NCBI RefSeq assembly: GCF_017833525.1 | Contig: NZ_JAFICD010000003.1 | Location: 434,001-498,000, forward strand | DNA: 64,000 bases | Direction of reading: 5' to 3' | From: Duganella sp. 1411 | GTDB taxonomy: Bacteria > Pseudomonadota > Gammaproteobacteria > Burkholderiales > Burkholderiaceae_D | In this document: positions 25,781 to 35,422 of the stretch, piece by piece | Layout: the number at the start of each line of letters is the position of its first letter | How positions within the stretch are numbered: the stretch's first letter is position 1 | The notes under the pieces: model-generated | The model's database searches: none | What the model saw: the letters and a program-made list of their open reading frames with translations, nothing else | What the model was told of the DNA's origin: nothing | Program-made: the position numbers and the translations under genes

Positions 25781-26857
25781 ATGAATATCACTCACCGTCA
25801 ACCAGATGAACTCTTGGCCGGAGTTGTCGGCCGTCTCTGCGTCATAAATGGCTGCACCGGAGAAGCAAATTTATTGCAGGGGCTACGCCTTGTGCATGGG
25901 CTGCCAGATTCGACACCAACGCTCCACGTGCTAGCCGAACATTTCTGGAGCACTCCGCATCAGATTGCGTTCGGGCACACCCTTCTGCCGCTTCAGCGAG
26001 CGATCTCAGCTCATGCAGGTACGAAGCGCGAGGAGAGTGTTGTTTCATCGCATGTAGCTAGCTCCAATATCTCCTTTCGTCCGAAGGTTGAAGCGCGGTC
26101 ATGCATCAGGTGCGTAAAGGATGCCATAGACACAGACAAGCCGAGCTACTGGCGCCGAGTGCACAACATGCACACAGTGGACTGGTGTTTAGAGCACCAG
26201 ATTCCACTCATACGGTTCCCGCTATCTACCTTTGAATTGCTGCCGGCCGACGCAGTCGAGCTGCATGAGGGTAATCTGTGCATGGCTCCATTAGAAATTG
26301 CTCCAAATTCGGTGCTCGGCCGTTATGCGGAATTGCTAAGACGATGGCTCAACCGAAACACCGCCTATAGCAGCATAGCGCTGAACAAAGTCATCCAAGA
26401 AGGCTGTCGCCAACGTGGGCTACGGTTTTCTCAGGCTGGGAAAAGGCGGCTCTTAAGCGACTTAGCGAAAGACGTGCTTCCGCAAGATTGGGTAGAACGC
26501 TTTTGGCCGGAAATTGCCAATAAAACTCAAGGCACTTACATCGGCCGCTTGGACGGATCGTGCAAGGACAAACATGTGGCATACCCCGGGCCAACGTGTG
26601 CGCTTGCCTTGTCAATCCTTTTCGGATCTGCCGACGAAATCGAAGTCCGGCTACAGTCTGCCCACCAGGAAGAGATGAAGCCTAGTTCGCGAGACCCAGA
26701 TCTACCTCTTCAACTTGCGCGGCGCGCATTTATCGACGGATCGACACTTGAAACGGTGTGTCTGGCGTACGGTATCCCATCAGAGAAATTCGAGTTTTGG
26801 TTACGCAGCGTCGCGAAGTATTGGCAACTCGAGAGCGGCTCGAAGGAAGAACAATGA
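25781..26857 (+). CDS. TniQ/TnsD family transposition target-selection protein
   Basis: The 358-residue protein carries the TniQ zinc-ribbon layout: CIRC at residues 108-111, then YWRRVHNMHTVDWCLEH with C136 and H139, and IPLIRFP. TniQ and TnsD proteins direct Tn7-family transposases to a target such as the glmS end. Its location just past glmS fits attTn7 targeting. No tnsA, tnsB or tnsC is recognisable in the window, so the element is either a remnant or depends on proteins in trans. Base composition is clearly lower in GC than glmS. Confidence 0.8.
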   Translation: MNITHRQPDELLAGVVGRLCVINGCTGEANLLQGLRLVHGLPDSTPTLHVLAEHFWSTPHQIAFGHTLLPLQRAISAHAGTKREESVVSSHVASSNISFRPKVEARSCIRCVKDAIDTDKPSYWRRVHNMHTVDWCLEHQIPLIRFPLSTFELLPADAVELHEGNLCMAPLEIAPNSVLGRYAELLRRWLNRNTAYSSIALNKVIQEGCRQRGLRFSQAGKRRLLSDLAKDVLPQDWVERFWPEIANKTQGTYIGRLDGSCKDKHVAYPGPTCALALSILFGSADEIEVRLQSAHQEEMKPSSRDPDLPLQLARRAFIDGSTLETVCLAYGIPSEKFEFWLRSVAKYWQLESGSKEEQ

Positions 26858-27051
26858 ATAGTATATGTTGCAAGGATGTGGCCCCCAAGCGAACAGAATT
26901 TTGCTATAAGGTTCGTTCACAGTAGATAATAGGATGAAATTTTCATTTATTTTCCAAGTTGTTTTCTCTGATTTTTCAAAATTTGTCATTAAGCGTTTTT
27001 CGTTAGATCAGTTCCCATTACTTTACTCGCATTTAATGCCGGAGGAGTCCT

Positions 27052-28206
27052 TTGCCAACCCTAGACATCCACAACTTTGCGCAAATAACCGACGCGAAGA
27101 TCAAATTTGGCGACCTTACAATTTTGGTTGGTCCGCAGGCTACGGGGAAGAGTTTGGTCTTGCAATTGCTGAAGTTCGCTATAGACCGTCCTGTGATTGC
27201 CAGGCATTTGCGCGAAAATGGTGTGGATTGGGACCGTACGAAGAAGTTTGGCCTGCTCTCAGCGTATCTTGGTGAGGGGTATCTAGACACTTTCGGGAAT
27301 AGTACGAACATACTCTGGGACGGGAAGTCCTTACTGAGCGACAAGTCACAGCGCACGGCGTTGCGAGACCCCAGCGTATTCTTTGTCCCTGCGCAGCGTG
27401 TGATGACTATGGCTGGCGGATGGCCGCGCCCTTTTAGTAGTTTTGAGGGTGGCGACCCCTATGTGGTTCGTCAGTTTAGTCAAAACGTACTAGAGCAATT
27501 TAGCCGTGGCGTCGGGCGAAACGGCGCCACAATCTTCCCCCAGACGGACCGGTTGAAAGCTCCTATTAGAAATAGCATCGAAAACTCAATCTTTCATGGT
27601 GGGCAGCTATTACTAAATTCGGCTGGAGGACGAAAAAGACTCGTCATACGGTATCCTGGGCATACGAAGGGTACTTCGGTCGAACTTCCGTTCCTCGAAT
27701 GGTCAGCTGGACAGCGAGAGTTTGCTCCCCTCCTGCTTGGCCTGTATCAGCTACTGCCAGCGGGTAAAGTTTCGGCTCACCAAGCCTACAAGTGGGCAGT
27801 GATCGAGGAGCCGGAAATGGGTCTGCACCCGTTCGCTATCAACTCCGTTATGTTACTTGCTTTCGAACTCATGCACCGCGGATACAAGGTATGCATATCA
27901 ACGCATTCGCCTTACGTCCTTGAACTCATCTGGGCGATCAAGACTCTGCAAAAGAGTAAATCTCCTCGGCGGCTTAAGGCGGTCTTGGAGGCATTGAACA
28001 TCGATAGTCCAGTCCTCAAGCCAATGGCAACGTCTCTACTTGGAAAGAGTATCCAAGCGTATGCCATGACGTACGAGCAATTTAAGCATAAATGTACGGA
28101 TATATCTGCCTTTGATATTAATAGCAATGATCCGGTTGCAGCCGGTTGGGGCGGAATCACGAACCTCAGTGCTCTTGTTTCGCGTGCCGTTGCCCGGGGC
28201 CTTTAA
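27052..28206 (+). CDS. AAA/ABC-type ATPase, first gene of an unrecognised two-gene module
   Basis: The 384-residue ATPase starts at TTG (MPTLDIHNFAQITDAKIKFG), chosen because GGAGGAG lies 4 nt upstream. It has an SMC/ABC-like N-terminus with Walker A GPQATGKS (about residues 28-35), a signature-like segment LEWSAGQREFAPLLLGL, Walker B WAVIEEPEMGLHPF and H-loop ISTHSPYVLEL. This is the layout of AAA15/21 ATPases found in anti-phage systems. It overlaps the next gene by one base (TAATG), so the pair is coupled. No known system was matched with confidence. Confidence 0.8.
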   Translation: MPTLDIHNFAQITDAKIKFGDLTILVGPQATGKSLVLQLLKFAIDRPVIARHLRENGVDWDRTKKFGLLSAYLGEGYLDTFGNSTNILWDGKSLLSDKSQRTALRDPSVFFVPAQRVMTMAGGWPRPFSSFEGGDPYVVRQFSQNVLEQFSRGVGRNGATIFPQTDRLKAPIRNSIENSIFHGGQLLLNSAGGRKRLVIRYPGHTKGTSVELPFLEWSAGQREFAPLLLGLYQLLPAGKVSAHQAYKWAVIEEPEMGLHPFAINSVMLLAFELMHRGYKVCISTHSPYVLELIWAIKTLQKSKSPRRLKAVLEALNIDSPVLKPMATSLLGKSIQAYAMTYEQFKHKCTDISAFDINSNDPVAAGWGGITNLSALVSRAVARGL

Positions 28207-28652
28207 TGGTAACTCGAAGGAAGACTGCCCTCGCTGGTGCGATGATCATCGTTCATGACGGGCTAGATGCGCTTAAAAAAGCGGACCAAAACAAGATTTG
28301 CTTAGACGGCATGGTCGTGGTTGAATCGGTCGATATAGATAAGTGTTTCGCGAAAATTGATCCCAATGGAAGTCGCTGGGACTACTACATCGGCCTCCTC
28401 AAACAAGGTGCAATCTACGTCGAAGTACATGAAATTAGCTACGACCACTTGGACAAAATTTTCGAGAAAGCAAAATGGTTACGCGAGAAAATTGCTGAAT
28501 ATGATTGGCCAGAAGTCGATGGGCGGCCGTTGTTAATTGCGCCAACAAAAGGCATTTCATTTGCAGTTGCGCAAGACTTGCATCGTCGTTTGGCTCAAGA
28601 AAAAATCATTGCAATTATGAAGGGCGATTTGATTTTCAACGTCATAGCTTAG
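28206..28652 (+). CDS. Small partner protein of the ATPase at 27052, unknown
   Basis: The 148-residue protein starts MVTRRKTALAGAMIIVHDG at the base shared with the upstream stop. No family is recognised. The stretch RWDYYIGLLKQGAIYVEVHEISYDHLDKIFEKAKWL has alternating strand/acidic spacing (D...EVH) that loosely recalls a PD-(D/E)XK nuclease core. That reading is speculative. Translational coupling to an AAA ATPase makes it a likely effector or regulator of that ATPase. It could equally be an antitoxin-like partner. Confidence 0.65.
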   Translation: MVTRRKTALAGAMIIVHDGLDALKKADQNKICLDGMVVVESVDIDKCFAKIDPNGSRWDYYIGLLKQGAIYVEVHEISYDHLDKIFEKAKWLREKIAEYDWPEVDGRPLLIAPTKGISFAVAQDLHRRLAQEKIIAIMKGDLIFNVIA

Positions 28653-28874
28653 GCGCAAATTCTGAGTAAGGGCCAATCCCACCTTGCTGGTCTGAGCTTA
28701 CTACTGACGCCCCAATATCGCAAGTGCAGCGCTAGTAAGTTGGAGGCCGGACTATTATGGAAATAAACCCGAGAGCTTGGAGCACCTTCCGATTCATTGC
28801 CACCTGAAGCAGCAGCCTGGTCTGGGGTCTGTTTTCCGGTCACCTAAATACCTTGGAACGAAATCAAAGGGCCC

Positions 28875-29741
28875 CTACTCTAGTTGAAAGCCGGTTTGGC
28901 AAAACCAATTACTACCGGCAAGCGCCAAGAACATGGCGGCCTTCCAAGAATTCTTGTGCAGGCTAAGTTCGGCCATCGTACATGCATTTAGATACTCTCT
29001 GACCGCGTATGGTCCGATCCCTACGATATAGGCCTTTAGCATAGCGTTTATGCTAGCAAGTTCGCCTGCAGCCAGGACTGAAAATCGTTCACCGAGTTTT
29101 AGTGACATGAAATGCGACAGAACGCGTTCCTTGTCGCCATCTGGCCAGTTCGCTGGCGGAGCCACGAAAAATCTTATAGATGCTGGCACAGTTTGTTCTA
29201 CCCTTGCAAACAACCACTGATCGTCAATATATTTTCCATGGTCAAAGTAGGGGTGCAAAGATTGCTCACCAAACGTTTTTGCGTAGGCGGTCAACTTGCC
29301 AGTATTGCAGTCACGACATGCGGGAATGAGATTCAGCGGCAGTATCGAAAAAATCGGGAACTTTGCTTTTGGAAGAAAGTGATCGAGCGTTACCGCATGC
29401 CCCACGCCACAAAGTGGGCATATCCCATTGGGCGCTGATGACAGTATCAAGTCGTATACAGAACGGCCCGGTTTAGATTTCTCGACTAGATAGTAGGAAT
29501 ACATATCCTTCAGTTCGTCTTTCCTCACGCGGCCGATTACTATTTCTTCGTTTGGTTGGTTATTTACAGGAAAACTGTAGAGTTCACCAGTGATTCCCGC
29601 AGCGGAATAATTTGAACCGGCGAGAGCGAAAGTGGGAGCGAGCTCCAAAATTCTCTCCCGCAAAGAGGCGTTCACAATTCCGCTCACGCACAATGTGAGG
29701 GTGTCGCTAGCTGAAGTAGCGGGACGAGCCATTACTCGCAT
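28875..29741 (-). CDS. HNH endonuclease, Septu PtuB-like
   Basis: The 288-residue protein has an HNH/zinc-knuckle nuclease core CPLCGVGHAVTLDHFLPKAK ... LNLIPACRDCNTGK. The metal-binding cysteines are near 108, 111, 142 and 145, and the catalytic DH is at 120-121. It starts 3 nt after the stop of the ATPase gene at 29745. ATPase plus HNH in this order is the Septu anti-phage arrangement, in which the nuclease is the effector. An alternative start is the ATG three codons downstream (29732). Confidence 0.82.
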   Translation of the reverse strand: MRVMARPATSASDTLTLCVSGIVNASLRERILELAPTFALAGSNYSAAGITGELYSFPVNNQPNEEIVIGRVRKDELKDMYSYYLVEKSKPGRSVYDLILSSAPNGICPLCGVGHAVTLDHFLPKAKFPIFSILPLNLIPACRDCNTGKLTAYAKTFGEQSLHPYFDHGKYIDDQWLFARVEQTVPASIRFFVAPPANWPDGDKERVLSHFMSLKLGERFSVLAAGELASINAMLKAYIVGIGPYAVREYLNACTMAELSLHKNSWKAAMFLALAGSNWFCQTGFQLE

Positions 29742-29744
29742 TGA

Positions 29745-31307
29745 TTAAACTCCGCTGTCGCGTGTGGCGATAAGTGACCGTAGAATTGCTCGCCCTTCGA
29801 AGCCAATTTGGCCTCGATACTCAGCGACGATGGCATCGAAGGTTCCCCCATCGGCAACGCTTTTTGCAAGAAGATTATGAAATCCCGACTTATCTACTTC
29901 AAGGTTAAAGACCTCTCTAGTAAGGACACCTACGTTCTCGCCAAATGTCTCGCTTACAGGGCGATCTGCATTGGCGATAAGCCTGTTTCGTCGAAGTTTC
30001 CAAACGCAACGTTTGGGAACTTCTTGGAGTACGACAGGGGAATGAGTCGCGATGATAGCTACGCCATTTCTATTGGTCAACAGGTCAGCCAATGCTCGCG
30101 TAAATGCAGACAGTAAGGGGGGGTGGAGGTGACTCTCCGGCTCATCCATGAGTACAAGAGTCTTCTCCTCCACTCGTTCTACTAACTTTGTCATGGTCAG
30201 CAACACAATTGCGTGGCCTGAGCTCATCTTCTTGAATAACGTATCTTTTATGTCATGCAGTTGGTTGTATCCTCCCTCTTCAGCCAGACGGGTCAGATTC
30301 ATCTCCGCGAAGTTTTCATCAGACTCTAGGAAGCGAATAGCCCGCACCCACCTTTTCTTAACCTGTTCAAAACGAAGACAATTTCCCAAACTTTCTACAA
30401 AGTCATCTGCAAAGTGCTCCATTTCCTTGTGTTCACTCCAAGGCTCAGAGCCATCGACGTTTACGGTTTTCAATCCCACATAGGAATACTTGATATGCTG
30501 AGTCGGATCGTTGTTGTCCGGAGGTGGCGTAAATGGATCAAAGGCGCTGAATGAAACAGATACAAGGGCGGTGAAAAAATCGTTGTCAATTTGTAGAGCA
30601 CCACTTGGCTTTGAAATGTCCCAGAAAACCCCAGATCCACGGCGAATTGGATGGTTCTTCACTAACGCAGAAATCATTCCATTGAGCAAGGACGTCTTGC
30701 CTATTCCATTCCTTCCTATTAGGACGTGAATATTGGTGGAGGGCTTCACCTCGGTTTCTACCGTAAATTGCAGTTCAATACCAGCAGTCTCGTTGTCCTG
30801 CATAACCTTGTAGACAAAGTCGTATGGAGTCTGCAGCGCACCGCCTTCGAGAATCCGTCTGAATTGCCCGCCAATCGACGAATAGCTCACACCGCGCAAT
30901 AGGGATGTATGAAATACCTTTTGGTTTTCCAGTACATCTATTGGAATAGCTTCAGCAGCAACATCTCGTAAGCCCGCCGTAATGGTAATCCGCTCTGCCT
31001 CGGTCAGCTCCATTAGATTTGCGTAGAAGTCTTCACTTTGTCCAACTGAAAAAAATTCATGTGGAAGCACCTCAAATATTTCTGGCATAGTGTGTGCCGT
31101 CCAGCCTTCGGGCTGATCTACAAATCCAATCTTCACTTCTCCAATATATTTCCTATCACCGTCACTTCGACATAAAGTGACCGCAAACTGAGTCTTAAAG
31201 CCGAAATCGTCCCAATTGTTGGGATTCAAATAGATGACATCGGCCCCAGCAGGAGCAGAACGATTGCCATATTGTAATTTTTGAAAGTGCAACTTGGGAT
31301 TATTCAT
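29745..31307 (-). CDS. AAA family ATPase, Septu PtuA-like
   Basis: The protein is about 520 residues. A long N-terminal region of roughly 190 residues precedes Walker A GRNGIGKTS. Later come Walker B TLVLMDEPESHLHPPLLSAF and the H-loop IATHSPVVLQEVPKR, typical of SMC-like ATPases that control nucleases. It is followed by an HNH nuclease gene with a 3-nt gap, as in Septu. The ATG at 31307 is preferred over an in-frame TTG two codons earlier; no clear ribosome binding site decides. Confidence 0.82.
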   Translation of the reverse strand: MNNPKLHFQKLQYGNRSAPAGADVIYLNPNNWDDFGFKTQFAVTLCRSDGDRKYIGEVKIGFVDQPEGWTAHTMPEIFEVLPHEFFSVGQSEDFYANLMELTEAERITITAGLRDVAAEAIPIDVLENQKVFHTSLLRGVSYSSIGGQFRRILEGGALQTPYDFVYKVMQDNETAGIELQFTVETEVKPSTNIHVLIGRNGIGKTSLLNGMISALVKNHPIRRGSGVFWDISKPSGALQIDNDFFTALVSVSFSAFDPFTPPPDNNDPTQHIKYSYVGLKTVNVDGSEPWSEHKEMEHFADDFVESLGNCLRFEQVKKRWVRAIRFLESDENFAEMNLTRLAEEGGYNQLHDIKDTLFKKMSSGHAIVLLTMTKLVERVEEKTLVLMDEPESHLHPPLLSAFTRALADLLTNRNGVAIIATHSPVVLQEVPKRCVWKLRRNRLIANADRPVSETFGENVGVLTREVFNLEVDKSGFHNLLAKSVADGGTFDAIVAEYRGQIGFEGRAILRSLIATRDSGV

Positions 31308-32326
31308 AGCCAACAGACACGTCGAAAAGTTGAATGGTAACAGCGGATGAAATACCGGATATGACGATACACCCCCTTTAACAGCTAACTGAATAGATTA
31401 AATTTCTGAATATATATAATATGGCAGCAGCGCCTCCGCCATAGCAGGCCACAGTATCACAGCCTCGATGTAGGTCAGAAACCCTCTCGCGGTCAAAAAT
31501 CTATGCTCTCCGTCAGTCAAGCGTACGCTGCTTAATGCGCAAAGAGCGCAAATCAAAGTGGCTTATCTATTATAAAACAAGCCCTCGCCAATTTGCGATG
31601 GCTGTAAATTCGTATTCGCATGAATAGCGACATCGTCCGAGGCCAGCTCATAGGCGTGAGGAATACCCTCCGAAGGCCAGGCGCAAACGTGATCCAAGTA
31701 CTTATGATGGATACTACCGCGCGAAACTTGTTTAATCAGCGCTAATTTCAATCCGTGTGCATAACGCTCATCGGCCCGTCTCAATCTGACATCCGCATGG
31801 TTACCATTCGATCACAATTTTCAAACAAAACGTGCTGCTCTTTCAGCCAAGCTGGGTCGTTTCGGTAAAGCCAAGCATATGCAGCTGGTTCTAGCCTTCG
31901 GGCAGCTGCAGCTCCAAGCATTCTACTTGCAAAGTACCTGCCGATTTACTTAAACCGCTCACATTAGCGTAAATCCATGCCCTGATCGCGGGAACAGAAA
32001 ATGTAATCGCACGAAACTAGCGAAATGCGAGTTGCAACAACATGGTGGGCGAGCCAGCCGCTTTTCATAACTCCCTGATCTACAAGGGGAAGGGGGATCG
32101 TTTTTCCCTTATCGAAGGCTCCAGATTGACCATTGGCAATATCTACTCGACAGTGGCAAAATTGGTGAGGCTTCGACGCGTTGGCAGAAGAGGAGACTCT
32201 TGCTTCAAAAAAACTTCTGGCACTTAAAAGCTAATTCTGTATTAGCCAACGTAGTCTGCGTTAATCGAGACCAGGACGCCATCGCGGCGGCATGATCTAT
32301 CTTTAGAAAGCAAGCTTTCGCGTCCA
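31308..32326. other. About 1 kb without a convincing gene
   Basis: Only short, unsupported frames occur (for example 31563-31784 minus and 32042-32227 plus). The stretch next to the Septu ATPase is AT-rich (ATATATATAATATGG around 31409) and may carry its promoter. I see no repeats or RNA genes here. It may contain decayed cargo between the Septu and Gabija modules. Confidence 0.5.
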
Positions 32327-33769
32327 ATGAAGCCAACAAACCAAATTCGAAATTCGGATTTTTCCCCCTTTGATCCCGCAGTCGACCGGCAACTGCGCGT
32401 CCATCCTAGACGTAAGCAAGAGCAGCCTGAGACGAACGAGTGGCTCGTAGTTGAAGACCCGGAAATCCGAGAAGTGATGTGTATGGAAACGGGACAGCAC
32501 CGAGCTGTCCGCGACATCTTCGGAAAGGACATCACGATTCTGATGGACCTTCGCATGAGGGTAAGGATGCGTTTGCAATCCGACCCACTGTACCGGTGCT
32601 CCATCTGCGGCGTCGCTGTGCACGTTTGCTCAAGCCCCAACAGGCGGCGCTTCTTCTTCAAGCACCGTGAGCAAGATGGGAACTGCCCGGCTAACACTTC
32701 GGGGGAACTAAACCAGAACGAGATCGACGCCCGAAAGTACAACGGCGCCAAGGAAAGCAAGCTGCACTTGCGGATGAAGGACTGGATAACACAATGCCTG
32801 ACTCTCGACGGACGCTTCGACTCGATCTGCCAAGAAGCACGTTGGAAGGGAACCGTGCTTTCGCAATGGCGGAAGCCAGATATCACGGCGCACTACGGCA
32901 ATATCCGTGTGGCATTCGAGATTCAGCTCTCTACCACACCACTGTCAGTGATTGCCGCCAGGCGGATTTTCTATCAAGCAGAAGGCGCGCTCCTATTTTG
33001 GATTTTCGCCGAATTCGAACAGGAGTATCGGCGTCTCACGGAAGATGACATCTTCTTCAGCAACAATCTGAACGCCTTCGTAGTTAACCAAAAAACCGTA
33101 GAGTCTTCAATCGAAGCTAAAGAGTTCCTCGTCGAATGCGTTTGGGTTCAACCAATGAATGACGGTGGACTTTCCGGCCTCCACCGGAAACTCCTGCCCT
33201 TCCACTCTCTCACCTTGCACCCAGAGACTCAACGAGCGTTCTGGTTCGACTTCGCCGCCGCAAGGAGCGCCCTGGAGCCGCGCTCCGCAGCAGATGCGCT
33301 CCGCGCAGAGATCGAGAACTGGTGGCTGGCCGAAGGCCCCCTCGACAAAGAGGACGAGGCCTCCGGGAAATGGAGGGCTTTCCAGCGGCGCCTGCAAGTC
33401 CTCGGCGTCGAGGCAACACCATACATCTGGGATTACTTCACGACCCTGAAGGTCCTTTACTGCGCAAAACACGGCCTCGCGATCTGCGACCGAAGAGGAA
33501 CTCTAGTCGCAGTCGCCCACGGAATCATAAGCAGCCACAAGCGCGATCTGCAATGGTTCATGCGCGCGATCAGGGCATTCGGCAACTCGGACCTGCTCAA
33601 CCGGCAGGATACCAACCGTAAGTTCACGCACAAGCTTGCCACGGCGCGGAAGGACTACGTCAGCGATCCAGCGCCGTTCACACCACACGAAAGATGCCGC
33701 GCCGTGGTGGAATTCCTCTTTCCAGAACTAGGAGAACTACTGCCGGCTCAACAGCCCGCGCGGGCTTGA
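32327..33769 (+). CDS. CoiA-like / DUF6035 family nuclease-like protein
   Basis: The 480-residue protein has a zinc-finger-like N-terminal segment (CSICGVAVHVC ... FFFKHREQDGNCP, residues 91-120). A PD-(D/E)XK-like core follows in which KPDI (D185) is followed by VAFEIQLSTTPLSVIAARRIFY (E199-x-Q). This is the pattern of competence protein CoiA and DUF6035 relatives. It lies 78 nt upstream of gajA on the same strand, so it may be cotranscribed with the Gabija genes. No strong ribosome binding site decides the start. Confidence 0.7.
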   Translation: MKPTNQIRNSDFSPFDPAVDRQLRVHPRRKQEQPETNEWLVVEDPEIREVMCMETGQHRAVRDIFGKDITILMDLRMRVRMRLQSDPLYRCSICGVAVHVCSSPNRRRFFFKHREQDGNCPANTSGELNQNEIDARKYNGAKESKLHLRMKDWITQCLTLDGRFDSICQEARWKGTVLSQWRKPDITAHYGNIRVAFEIQLSTTPLSVIAARRIFYQAEGALLFWIFAEFEQEYRRLTEDDIFFSNNLNAFVVNQKTVESSIEAKEFLVECVWVQPMNDGGLSGLHRKLLPFHSLTLHPETQRAFWFDFAAARSALEPRSAADALRAEIENWWLAEGPLDKEDEASGKWRAFQRRLQVLGVEATPYIWDYFTTLKVLYCAKHGLAICDRRGTLVAVAHGIISSHKRDLQWFMRAIRAFGNSDLLNRQDTNRKFTHKLATARKDYVSDPAPFTPHERCRAVVEFLFPELGELLPAQQPARA

Positions 33770-33847
33770 GCATGATGCCCGTTTCCATCTACCCGGTGCC
33801 GCGGCAAGCGGAAACTGCAATCGGCTCTACTCCAACCATACCATTCC

Positions 33848-35422
33848 ATGAAAACAATTGAAAAAATCCGGCTATCCAACTTCAAGAAATTTGAACAGTT
33901 CGAGGTGGACTTCGATAGTGAAATGAACATCCTCATCGGCGACAACGAAGCCGGAAAGAGTTCGATACTGACAGCGCTCGACTTGGCGCTGAGCGGAAGC
34001 CGCAGCAAAGTGGATTCGGCGGGGATCGAGAGCCTCCTCAACATCGACATCCTCGCCAGGTTCTTCTCAGAAGGAGCCAGATCCGTCGGGAAGCTACCCA
34101 CCATGTTCGTGGAAATCTACCTCAGCGACCAGGGAAACCCCGAGCTTAACGGCAAAAACAACTCGCTTGGCAAGCAATGCGACGGCCTACGGATGGTCTG
34201 CGCTCCCATGGACGAATTCGGCAAGGAAATTGCTGACATCCTTGCGCAGCCCGGCGAGAACTTCCCGTTTGAATACTACGCCGTCAGGTTCTTAACCTTC
34301 GCGGACCAGCCCTATTCCGGCTACTCGAAGTACATCCGGCACCTGCTGATCGACAGCTCCCAGATCAACCATGAATACGCCACCAGGGAGTACACCAAGT
34401 CCATGTACGGCGCCCACGCCAGCGCTCTGCAGAAGTACAAGTTCCAGAACGAGTATCGGAAACACAAAACGCTGTTTAGGACTGACATCCTCGCCGAGCT
34501 CAACGACACCCTCAGCGACTACAAGTTCACCGTGCGCAACAATGCAAAGTCCAACCTGGAAACAGACCTGGTCATCACCGAGGGCGACATCCCCATTGAG
34601 AACAAAGGGAAGGGGAAACAATGTCTGATCAAGACCGAATTCGCGCTCAAGAAAAACGCCGGTACCTACACGCTGGACGCTATTTTACTGGAGGAACCGG
34701 AGAACCACCTGAGCCATCTGAACACCAAGAAACTCATACAGAGCATCCGGGAGTCGAAGACCAAGCAGATTTTCCTCGCGACTCACAGCAGTCTGATCTG
34801 CACACGCCTAGATCTGCGGAAGGTGGTCATGCTGAACAGTAGCTCGGGCATCCCCCTTCTTTTGAATGGCCTATCGGTCGGCACGGCCGACTTCTTTATG
34901 AAGGCTCCAGATAACAGCGTGCTTGAGTTTATCCTTTCGAAGAAGGTCATCCTCGTCGAAGGTGATGCGGAATTCATCCTTATGGAAGCTTTCTACAAGA
35001 AGGTCACATGGGGGCGTACGCCCGAACAGGATGACGTACACGTGATATCGGTGGGCGGCACGAGCTTTAAGCGCTACCTTGAGCTCGCAAAGGCGCTGGA
35101 AATAAAGACGGCGGTTATCCGTGACAACGACGGCGATCACCAGAAGAACTGCATCGACAGCTATTCTAGCTTCGCTGGCCTGGGCCATGTTGAGGTGTTC
35201 GCCGACCCATCGAACGCACGCAGAACCTTCGAGATCTGCATGTACGAAGACAACACCGCCGCATGCGACGAACTGTTCGCCCGCGGACGAAAGTCTCTGC
35301 CAGTGCAGGACTACATGCTAAAAAACAAGGCCGACGCGGCCTTCGAGCTCCTCGACAAAAAAGAGGCAGTCCTGGCTACCCCGCCCTACATCCAAAAGGC
35401 CATCGAATGGGTAAGAACGTAG
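33848..35422 (+). CDS. gajA: Gabija GajA: OLD-family ATPase/TOPRIM endonuclease
   Basis: The 524-residue protein has an N-terminal ABC-type ATPase with Walker A GDNEAGKSS (31-39), Walker B LLEEPENHLSHL (280-291) and ATHSS (311-315). A C-terminal TOPRIM domain follows, with VILVEGDAEF (Glu 371) and IRDNDGDH (Asp 426/428/430). This is the GajA/OLD architecture of a nucleotide-sensing DNA nicking enzyme. The stop overlaps the helicase gene by 16 nt, the GajA-GajB order of Gabija anti-phage systems. Confidence 0.9.
   Translation: MKTIEKIRLSNFKKFEQFEVDFDSEMNILIGDNEAGKSSILTALDLALSGSRSKVDSAGIESLLNIDILARFFSEGARSVGKLPTMFVEIYLSDQGNPELNGKNNSLGKQCDGLRMVCAPMDEFGKEIADILAQPGENFPFEYYAVRFLTFADQPYSGYSKYIRHLLIDSSQINHEYATREYTKSMYGAHASALQKYKFQNEYRKHKTLFRTDILAELNDTLSDYKFTVRNNAKSNLETDLVITEGDIPIENKGKGKQCLIKTEFALKKNAGTYTLDAILLEEPENHLSHLNTKKLIQSIRESKTKQIFLATHSSLICTRLDLRKVVMLNSSSGIPLLLNGLSVGTADFFMKAPDNSVLEFILSKKVILVEGDAEFILMEAFYKKVTWGRTPEQDDVHVISVGGTSFKRYLELAKALEIKTAVIRDNDGDHQKNCIDSYSSFAGLGHVEVFADPSNARRTFEICMYEDNTAACDELFARGRKSLPVQDYMLKNKADAAFELLDKKEAVLATPPYIQKAIEWVRT

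Noticed and set aside
31563..32227. Two short frames in the gap between the Septu and Gabija modules
   Set aside because: No family, no ribosome binding site and no coding bias distinguish them from chance.
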